This document shows positions 1 through 4,669 of a stretch of 5,834 bases of DNA, piece after piece. Positions within the stretch are counted from its first letter, which is position 1. Every line of letters starts with the position of its first letter. Origin of the DNA: an uncultured Bryobacteraceae bacterium (GTDB taxonomy: Bacteria > Acidobacteriota > Terriglobia > Bryobacterales > Bryobacteraceae). A program made the translations under genes and the position numbers. The DNA is taken from contig CAKZVG010000039.1 of assembly GCA_937921835.1 (NCBI GenBank), forward strand, positions 1 to 5,834, written 5' to 3'. Below the pieces are notes generated by a model that ran no database searches, was not told the DNA's origin, and saw only the letters and a program-made list of their open reading frames with translations.

Positions 1-128
1 ACCGCGCCCGCGCGCCGCAACGCCTCCACTTCCCGCGTCTGGCGCAGCAGAATCTCGTCTTTCTCGGCCAGCGCATCGAGACTCTGAGCGAGCTTTCTGA
101 GGCGGTCCGCTTTCATGCCGTGTTTCAT
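1..128 (-). CDS. Unrecognised coiled-coil protein, N-terminal part (cut by left window edge)
   Basis: The frame is open from an ATG at 126-128 to the window edge, giving 42 residues that begin M-K-H-G-M-K-A-D-R-L-R-K-L. I do not recognise the family. The visible part is highly charged and predicted helical, with no glycine or proline between residues 5 and 40. Leu13, Leu20, Leu27 and Val34 fall every seven residues, and Leu10 and Leu17 occupy the partner position. This looks like the start of a parallel coiled coil. No signal peptide or membrane segment is visible. The gene begins 23 nt after the HIT gene stop on the same strand, so it is probably the next gene of the rpsA-HU-HIT unit. A second in-frame ATG at 114-116 is an alternative start; neither has a convincing Shine-Dalgarno. 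Function is unknown. A short coding segment with good codon use and operon placement makes it likely to be real. Confidence 0.6.
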   Translation of the reverse strand, partial: MKHGMKADRLRKLAQSLDALAEKDEILLRQTREVEALRRAGA

Positions 129-151
129 CCCAAACCCGCAGGCGCCCGCCT

Positions 152-637
152 TCAGGGGCTCCGGAAGGCGTCGCGGAGCCTCTCCCAGGTGGTCTCCAGC
201 GCCTCGGGCATGACGCGGGTCTCGCCCACCGTGGTCATGAAATTCGTGTCCCCGCGCCAGCGGGGGAGCACGTGCAGGTGCAGGTGGCCGGCGATGCCCG
301 CTCCGGCGCACTCGCCGAGGTTCATGCCCACGTTCAGCCCTTCCGGGCGGTAGACCGCGGTCAGGGCCCGCTCGGCGCGCTGCGCCAGAAGAATCAGTTC
401 GCTCAAGACAGGCTCGTCCAGGTCCGCCAGCCGGGGCACGTGGGCGTAGGGCGCCACCATCAGGTGGCCCGACGTGTACGGATAAAGGTTCAAAAGCACA
501 AAATTATGGCGGCCGCGGTACAGCACGAAGTTCCTGCGGTCGTCGGAATCGGCGGGGATCGCGCAGAAAATGCATTCCGCGTCCGGGGCCACCCGGCTGA
601 CGTACTGGTACCGCCAAGGGCTCCAGAGGCGGTCCAT
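152..637 (-). CDS. HIT-family nucleotide hydrolase/phosphorylase, Ap4A phosphorylase-like
   Basis: This 161-residue protein belongs to the histidine triad (HIT) superfamily, whose members hydrolyse or phosphorolyse nucleotide phosphoanhydrides and phosphoramidates in the cytoplasm. The triad H-L-H-L-H-V-L lies at residues 118-124, with His120 and His122 the expected catalytic pair. The upstream blocks N-L-Y-P-Y-T-S-G-H-L-M-V-A-P-Y (50-64) and N-V-G-M-N-L-G (102-108), and the block P-R-W-R-G-D-T-N-F after the triad, resemble from memory the mycobacterial Rv2613c-type Ap4A phosphorylases more than short HinT proteins. Cys22 and Cys25 (C-I-F-C), probably with histidines in the fold, could bind zinc. 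The start at M-D-R-L-W-S-P-W is the conserved beginning of this group. The ATG lies 5 nt after the stop of the HU/IHF gene, with no clear ribosome binding site, which suggests translational coupling. Exact substrate (Ap4A or another dinucleotide) is inferred. The HIT assignment itself is firm. Confidence 0.9.
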   Translation of the reverse strand: MDRLWSPWRYQYVSRVAPDAECIFCAIPADSDDRRNFVLYRGRHNFVLLNLYPYTSGHLMVAPYAHVPRLADLDEPVLSELILLAQRAERALTAVYRPEGLNVGMNLGECAGAGIAGHLHLHVLPRWRGDTNFMTTVGETRVMPEALETTWERLRDAFRSP

Positions 638-642
638 GGCGC

Positions 643-987
643 TCAGAAGGGTTGAGCGGTCGGTTCGGGCGGAGCGGTCTCCGCGGCGGGTTCGGCCCCG
701 GCTTCTTTTGCGCTGCTGTTCACCAGATCCTTCAACTCCTTGCTTGGTTTGAAGTAAGGGATCCTCTTGGAGGGAACCTCGACGCGCGCGCCGGTCTTGG
801 GGTTGCGTCCCACGCGAGGCTGGCGCTGCCGGGTACGGAAGCTGCCGAAGCCGCGGATTTCGATCTTGTCGCCTGAGCGCAGCGACTTCACGATGCTGTC
901 GAAGATCGCCTCGACGATCACCTCGGAGTCCTTGCGCGTCATTTCAACCACTCGCGATACTTCTTCGATGAGATCCGCTTTCGTCAT
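643..987 (-). CDS. HU/IHF-family DNA-binding protein, IHF-beta-like, with Ala/Glu/Pro tail
   Basis: This 114-residue protein is a nucleoid-associated, DNA-bending protein that acts as a dimer. The helical N-terminus starts M-T-K-A-D-L-I-E-E-V. The dimer-core signature I-E-I-R-G-F-G-S-F is at residues 42-50. The beta-arm tip G-R-N-P-K-T-G is at 60-66 and contains Pro63, the residue that intercalates in DNA in HU and IHF. The segment V-P-S-K-R-I-P-Y-F-K-P-S-K-E-L-K-D (71-87) is closer to IHF-beta than to HU as I remember them. Position directly downstream of rpsA matches the rpsA-ihfB order of proteobacteria. No IHF-alpha partner is in the window, so homodimer versus heterodimer is open. Residues after about 91 form a short tail rich in Ala, Glu and Pro (about 20 residues) that standard 90-95-residue HU/IHF proteins lack. 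A possible AAGGAG site lies 14 nt before the ATG. Confidence 0.93.
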   Translation of the reverse strand: MTKADLIEEVSRVVEMTRKDSEVIVEAIFDSIVKSLRSGDKIEIRGFGSFRTRQRQPRVGRNPKTGARVEVPSKRIPYFKPSKELKDLVNSSAKEAGAEPAAETAPPEPTAQPF

Positions 988-1088
988 AAGCTTTTTTCGT
1001 TCTCCTTGGTCCGGACACGCTCCTGGCAGGGCGCATGACCCCGAAATCGTATCTTAACGCGAAGCGGAACCAGGCCGGGCGCTCCGGG
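988..1088 (-). other. rpsA to HU/IHF intergenic spacer
   Basis: These 101 bp separate the rpsA stop codon from the HU/IHF start. I see no hairpin followed by a U-tract, so no intrinsic terminator separates the two genes and read-through from rpsA is plausible. I also find no convincing -35/-10 pair on the minus strand; an A/T-rich patch near 1048-1060 is the only candidate and lacks a -35. A promoter serving only the downstream genes cannot be excluded. Confidence 0.5.
1002..1007 (-). promoter_or_regulatory. Possible ribosome binding site of the HU/IHF gene
   Basis: On the minus strand the sequence is AAGGAG, a strong match to the anti-Shine-Dalgarno complement. It ends 14 nt before the ATG at 985-987, farther than the usual 5-10 nt. 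An A-rich stretch lies between them. No better-placed site and no nearer in-frame start is visible, so this is probably the functional site with long spacing. Confidence 0.45.
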
Positions 1089-2813
1089 CTACCTTCCCTC
1101 GCCCTGTTCCTTCAGGTGAATCACTTCCTCGATCGTCATGGTAGCCGCGGCCGCCTGTTTCTGGTAATCCTCCAGCCGCGAGCGCTCCTCATCGTCGGCT
1201 ACCGCCCGCAGGCTCAGGCCGATGCGCTTCTCGGCTTCGTTCATCTTGATGACCTTGAAATCGAACTCCTCGCCGAGCGGCAGCGGGGCGTCGTCGCCAC
1301 GGGCGGCCGTGGGAGGAATCTCCGAAGCGTGGCACAGCGCTTCGACCCCCGGCGCCAGTTCCACGAATACGCCGAAGGACGCCGCCCGGCAGACCCTTCC
1401 GCGCACCGTGTCGCCCACCTGGTGCGAGCGGAAGAACGTCTCCCACGCGTCCGGCTGAAGCTGCTTGATGCCCAGCGACAGCCGCCGGTTGCCGGAGTCG
1501 ATGTTGAGGATCACCGCCTGCACCAGTTGGCCCTTCTTGAGGATCTCCGACGGATGCTTGACCCGCTTGGTCCAGGACAGATCCGAAATATGCACCAGCC
1601 CGTCGATGCCGTCCTCGATCTCGATGAACGCACCGAAATCGGTGAGCTTGCGCACCCGGCCCTCCACCACCGAGCCGACGCTGTAGCGCGCATCCACCGT
1701 GGTCCAGGGATCCGCCTCGAGCTGCTTGATGCCGAGCGAGATGCGCCGCTCGCGCGGTTTGACCTCCAGCACCACCGCCTCCACCTGGTCGCCCACCTTG
1801 ACCACCTTCGAGGGATGCTTCATGCGCCGCGACCAGGTCATCTCCGAGACGTGAATCAAGCCTTCGACACCCGGCTCGATCTCCACGAAGGCGCCATAGT
1901 CGGTGATGCTCACCACCCGCCCGATGACATGCGAGTTGCGCGGAAACCGCTCCTCGACGTTCTCCCACGGGTCGGGCGCGAGCTGCTTGAGGCCCAGCGA
2001 AATGCGCTCCCTCTCCCGGTCGAAGCGCAGAATCTTCACCGTGACCTCGTCACCCGCGTTGAGCACTTCGGAGGGATGCGTGATCCGTCCGTGCGACATG
2101 TCGCTGACGTGCAACAGGCCGTCGATCCCTCCCAGGTCGACGAACGCGCCGTAGTCGGTGAGGTTCTTCACCACGCCCGTCACCACGGCGCCTTCTTCCA
2201 GCACCTGGAGCGCATGCGCCTTGCGGGCCGTCACCTCGTCCTCGACAGCCAGCTTGCGCGAGACCACCACGTTGCCGCGGCGGCGGTTCAGCTTGACGAT
2301 CTTGACCGGGATGTCCTGCCCGATAAAGCTGTCCAGGTTATGCACCGGGCGCAGATCCACCTGCGAGCCGGGCATGAAAGCCTTCACGCCCACATCCACG
2401 CTAAGGCCGCCCTTGGTGCGTCCCAGCACCCGGCCCGCCACCAGCAATCCTTCGCGATAGGCCTGTTCCAGCGTGTCCCAGGCGCGCACCCGCGCCGCCT
2501 TCTCGTGCGACAACTGGATGTAGCCTTCGACTTCCGGCGCCTGCCGGTCCACCATCACGTCGATGACGTCGCCGGGCTGCACCGCCACGCGGCCGTCCGG
2601 CAGAACAAATTGCGATAGGGGAACCAGCCCCTCGGACTTATAACCGAAATCGACGATGACTTCCTTATCGGTGACCTTGAGGACGTGTCCCTGAAGAACC
2701 TCCCCTTCGGCCGGAGGCGCGAAGTGGCTGTAGTCGTCGAGGAGTTGTTCGTAATCGACCTCTTCGGCGCGTCCGGGCGTTTCCGGTCGCCGGTCAACCG
2801 GTTTGTCGGCCAT
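1089..2813 (-). CDS. rpsA: 30S ribosomal protein S1
   Basis: This 574-residue protein is the mRNA-binding S1 of the small ribosomal subunit, which unfolds and delivers mRNA during initiation. Six S1 (OB-fold) domains follow an acidic N-terminal stretch of about 36 residues: roughly 37-105, 122-187, 206-276, 292-363, 379-450 and 466-537. Domains 3-5 are the most regular, each carrying T-D-[YF]-G-A-F-[VI], G-L-[LIV]-H-[VI]-S-[DE] and a closing [IL]-S-L-G-[LI]-K-Q-L. Domains 1, 2 and 6 diverge, as expected since 1-2 dock on the ribosome and 6 is least conserved. Length and six-domain layout match the E. coli type (557 residues). I chose the ATG at 2811-2813 because a GGAG lies 7 nt upstream; a GTG at 2829-2831 would add six residues but lacks such a site. 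A strong promoter and a leader of about 190 nt precede it. S1 represses its own mRNA in E. coli; similar control here is inference. Confidence 0.97.
   Translation of the reverse strand: MADKPVDRRPETPGRAEEVDYEQLLDDYSHFAPPAEGEVLQGHVLKVTDKEVIVDFGYKSEGLVPLSQFVLPDGRVAVQPGDVIDVMVDRQAPEVEGYIQLSHEKAARVRAWDTLEQAYREGLLVAGRVLGRTKGGLSVDVGVKAFMPGSQVDLRPVHNLDSFIGQDIPVKIVKLNRRRGNVVVSRKLAVEDEVTARKAHALQVLEEGAVVTGVVKNLTDYGAFVDLGGIDGLLHVSDMSHGRITHPSEVLNAGDEVTVKILRFDRERERISLGLKQLAPDPWENVEERFPRNSHVIGRVVSITDYGAFVEIEPGVEGLIHVSEMTWSRRMKHPSKVVKVGDQVEAVVLEVKPRERRISLGIKQLEADPWTTVDARYSVGSVVEGRVRKLTDFGAFIEIEDGIDGLVHISDLSWTKRVKHPSEILKKGQLVQAVILNIDSGNRRLSLGIKQLQPDAWETFFRSHQVGDTVRGRVCRAASFGVFVELAPGVEALCHASEIPPTAARGDDAPLPLGEEFDFKVIKMNEAEKRIGLSLRAVADDEERSRLEDYQKQAAAATMTIEEVIHLKEQGEGR
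1459..2000 (-). repeat. Internal 261-bp periodic repeat within rpsA (S1 domains 3-5)
   Basis: A near-identical 20-mer (AGCTGCTTGATGCCCAGCGA as read on the plus strand) occurs at 1459-1478, 1720-1739 and 1981-2000. The copies are exactly 261 bp, or 87 codons, apart and differ at only one or two bases. They encode the S-L-G-[LI]-K-Q-L end of S1 domains 3, 4 and 5. This is a protein-domain repeat kept at nucleotide level, not a mobile or structural DNA repeat. Confidence 0.85.
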
Positions 2814-3007
2814 GGCCAGTCTCCAACCCACTACGGATCAACGGCGGCGGGACCTCGGCCGAAACGCCGCAAAAGCGGAGTTACGGGTCTCGAATGCACT
2901 CTGAAACGGCTCCTTGGCGCCTGTAAGCTGGATCTCCACCGCACCTTGGGACGACCTCCGCGACCGATTGACCGAGACACCCGACAAATCGTTGATAATT
3001 CAGTTAC
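2814..3007 (-). promoter_or_regulatory. rpsA 5' leader (untranslated region)
   Basis: This is the stretch between the predicted transcription start (about 7 nt downstream of the -10 box) and the chosen rpsA ATG, about 190 nt. It is long for a housekeeping gene and is a candidate for autogenous control by S1. A small hairpin CCGC-(loop of four)-GCGG is visible at 2867-2878. GACCGA is repeated 8 bp apart at 2962-2975 on the plus strand. No known riboswitch or r-protein motif is recognisable by eye. A weak open frame in the leader is described under findings. The transcript start is predicted, not observed. Confidence 0.55.
2821..2824 (-). promoter_or_regulatory. rpsA: rpsA ribosome binding site
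   Basis: On the minus strand GGAG lies 7 nt before the ATG at 2811-2813. This is ideal spacing and decides the start in favour of M-A-D-K-P over the upstream GTG. Confidence 0.75.
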
Positions 3008-3013
3008 TTCAGC

Positions 3014-3042
3014 ACTATAGCCGACGCGCTTCCGGAAGTCAA
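3014..3042 (-). promoter_or_regulatory. Strong sigma70-type promoter of rpsA
   Basis: Read on the minus strand, a -35 box TTGACT (3037-3042) and a -10 box TATAGT (3014-3019) each match the consensus at five of six positions. They are separated by exactly 17 bp. The predicted start is near 3007. In such G+C-rich DNA a pair this good is unlikely by chance. Two A-tracts (AAAAA near 3057-3061 and AAAA near 3071-3074) lie upstream of the -35 box and might act as a weak UP element. The spacer contains the palindrome CTTCCGGAAG (3029-3038). The promoter points at rpsA and away from the sulfatase gene. Confidence 0.85.
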
Positions 3043-3240
3043 CCGCGTCCGGCGCGTTTTTGGGCCGGGTTTTGAGCGCTCGCGCCCGCCGTGGCGACAC
3101 CGTTGGATGAGGCTCGAACGGGCGCCCGGGCCGCGCGCGGCTGGAGTCCGTCTCCGGCGCCGGTTGCGGAGAGCGGGATCTGGCGGGAAGTTCCGCCGTC
3201 CGAATCCTGGCATATGGTCGGTTGCTAAGATAGGCGCAGC
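3043..3240. other. Intergenic DNA upstream of the sulfatase gene
   Basis: These 198 bp complete the 427-bp divergent region between rpsA and the sulfatase. The DNA is very G+C-rich and I see no gene, RNA or repeat in it. Open frames crossing it are stop-poor shadows. For the plus strand only weak -10-like boxes exist (TATGGT at 3213-3218, TAAGAT at 3226-3231), with no matching -35. The sulfatase start has only a poor Shine-Dalgarno (AGG about 6 nt before the ATG). Its promoter may use another sigma factor or be weak. Confidence 0.5.
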
Positions 3241-4653
3241 ATGGCAACCGGCTCGACAAGACGGCTGTTTTTCGGACAGGCGCTCGCGGCGGCGGCCCCG
3301 GCCGCGCCTCGCGGGCGGCGCCCCAACATTCTGCTCTTCTTCCCCGACCAGCAGCGTCCCGACTGGACCGGCTTGTATCCGGCGCTTCCGGTCCGCACCC
3401 CAAACCTGGCCTCGCTGGCCCGGCGGGGAGTGGTTTTCGAGCGGGCGGTGGTGGCGTCCCCGCTCTGCGCGCCGTCGCGGGCGTGCCTGGCGGCGGGCAA
3501 GGAATACCACCGCGCGGGCGTCCCTAATAACGGATATGATTATCCGATTCAGCAGACCACCTTCTACGCGCTGCTGCGCGCGGCGGGCTATCACGTCGCC
3601 GGCTGCGGCAAGTTCGACCTCCACAAGAAAAGCCCCACCTGGGGCCTGGACGGCCGCCATCTGCTCCCCGAATGGGGTTTTTCCGACGGCATCGATAACG
3701 CGGGGAAGTTCGACGCGATCTCAAGCGGCGCCAGCACGCCCCGGGATCCCTACATGGGCATGCTTCACCGGCGCGGACTGGCGGCGGTCCACGTGCAGGA
3801 CTTCAACCGCCGGCGCGGCCCGCAAAGCTACTCCAACACCGCGCCCACGCCTCTTCCCGACGACGCCTATTGCGACAACTGGATCGCCGCGAACGGCCTG
3901 CGCCTGCTGCGCGGCGCGCCCTCCGGCAAGCCCTGGTTCCTACAGGTCAACTTCACCGGCCCGCACAATCCGATGGACATCACGCGCTCCATGGAGCAGC
4001 CGGTCCGGGGGCGGAGCTTCCCGCAGCCCAACCGGGCCTCGGATTTCGATCCCGCGACCCACAACGCCATCCGCCAGAACTACACCGCGATGGTGGAGAA
4101 CATCGACCGCTGGCTGGGCGTGTATCTGGAGGAGATCCGCCGGCGCGGCGAACTGGAAAACACCTTGATCGTGTATTCGAGCGATCACGGCGAGATGCTG
4201 GGAGATCACAACCGCTGGGGCAAGAGCCTGCCCTACCAGCCTTCGATCGGCGTCCCGCTGGTGATCGCCGGGCCGGAGGTGGAATCCGCCATCCGCAGCC
4301 GCGCGCTCGTCAGCCTTATCGACCTGGCGGCGACCTTCCTCGAAGCGGCCGGCCTGCGCGTGCCGGTGGACATGGACAGCCGCTCGCTCCGCCCGCTGCT
4401 GGCCGGGAAAGCGAAGTCGCACCGCGGTCATCTCCTGTCGGCTCTGAATGAATGGAGCGCCGTGTGGGACGGACGCTACAAGCTGGTCAGCGGCTTCCGG
4501 CCGGCCGCGCGCGACAAAAAGGACGCCGCCGCGCCCTCCGAAACACTGCTGTTCGATCTCGACGCGGATCCGCTCGAGAACCACAACCTCGCCGCGCGCG
4601 AGGGCGCCCACGTGGAGCGCCTCTCGCGCTGGCTGCCCAAGCCCGCGGCTTGA
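3241..4653 (+). CDS. Type I (formylglycine) sulfatase with Tat-like N-terminus
   Basis: This 470-residue protein is of the alkaline-phosphatase superfamily sulfatases, which hydrolyse sulfate esters. The active-site signature C-A-P-S-R is at residues 76-80. Cys76 would be converted to formylglycine by a maturase not present in the window. Metal and sulfate ligands are visible: Asp36 in F-P-D-Q-Q, Lys124 and His128 in G-K-F-D-L-H, His242 in G-P-H-N-P, Asp315-His316 in S-S-D-H-G-E-M-L-G-D-H, and Lys328. The D-Q-Q plus D-H-G-E-M-L-G-D-H combination resembles choline sulfatases and phosphonate monoester hydrolases, but the substrate cannot be read. After Cys76 the usual L-T-G-R helper motif is L-A-A-G-K. 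The N-terminus T-R-R-L-F-F followed by an Ala-rich stretch to about residue 22 fits a short Tat signal, implying periplasmic action. The reading frame is complete. The gene runs tail to tail with the receptor gene, 16 bp apart. Confidence 0.93.
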   Translation: MATGSTRRLFFGQALAAAAPAAPRGRRPNILLFFPDQQRPDWTGLYPALPVRTPNLASLARRGVVFERAVVASPLCAPSRACLAAGKEYHRAGVPNNGYDYPIQQTTFYALLRAAGYHVAGCGKFDLHKKSPTWGLDGRHLLPEWGFSDGIDNAGKFDAISSGASTPRDPYMGMLHRRGLAAVHVQDFNRRRGPQSYSNTAPTPLPDDAYCDNWIAANGLRLLRGAPSGKPWFLQVNFTGPHNPMDITRSMEQPVRGRSFPQPNRASDFDPATHNAIRQNYTAMVENIDRWLGVYLEEIRRRGELENTLIVYSSDHGEMLGDHNRWGKSLPYQPSIGVPLVIAGPEVESAIRSRALVSLIDLAATFLEAAGLRVPVDMDSRSLRPLLAGKAKSHRGHLLSALNEWSAVWDGRYKLVSGFRPAARDKKDAAAPSETLLFDLDADPLENHNLAAREGAHVERLSRWLPKPAA

Positions 4654-4669
4654 CTCGCGCGGCTGGCGC

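Noticed and set aside
1035..2618. A 527-codon plus-strand open frame opposite rpsA, rich in His, Arg, Asp and Leu
   Set aside because: It lies wholly antisense to the conserved S1 gene, has the composition typical of a mirror frame in G+C-rich coding DNA, and shows no domain. The S1 reading on the minus strand explains this region fully.
2829..2831. GTG as an upstream start of rpsA, adding six residues
   Set aside because: It lacks a well-placed ribosome binding site, whereas the ATG at 2811-2813 has GGAG 7 nt upstream.
3191..3231. Plus-strand promoter boxes (TTCCGC/TATGGT or TAAGAT) for the sulfatase gene
   Set aside because: The -35 match is at background level and the -10 boxes match only about four of six bases, so they cannot be supported as a promoter.
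2831..3660. Minus-strand open frames crossing the rpsA upstream region into the sulfatase antisense strand
   Set aside because: Their translations are Arg/Pro-rich shadow sequence, and they run through the near-consensus rpsA promoter.
3107..4168. A 353-codon plus-strand open frame overlapping the start of the sulfatase
   Set aside because: It is in another frame of the sulfatase gene and has Arg/Pro/Ala-rich low-complexity translation with no recognisable motif. The sulfatase frame contains the whole active site.
4643..4662. A possible bidirectional terminator hairpin (CCGCG ... CGCGG) between sulfatase and receptor
   Set aside because: The stem is only 5 bp with a 10-nt loop, no T-tract follows on either strand, and such matches are common in G+C-rich DNA.
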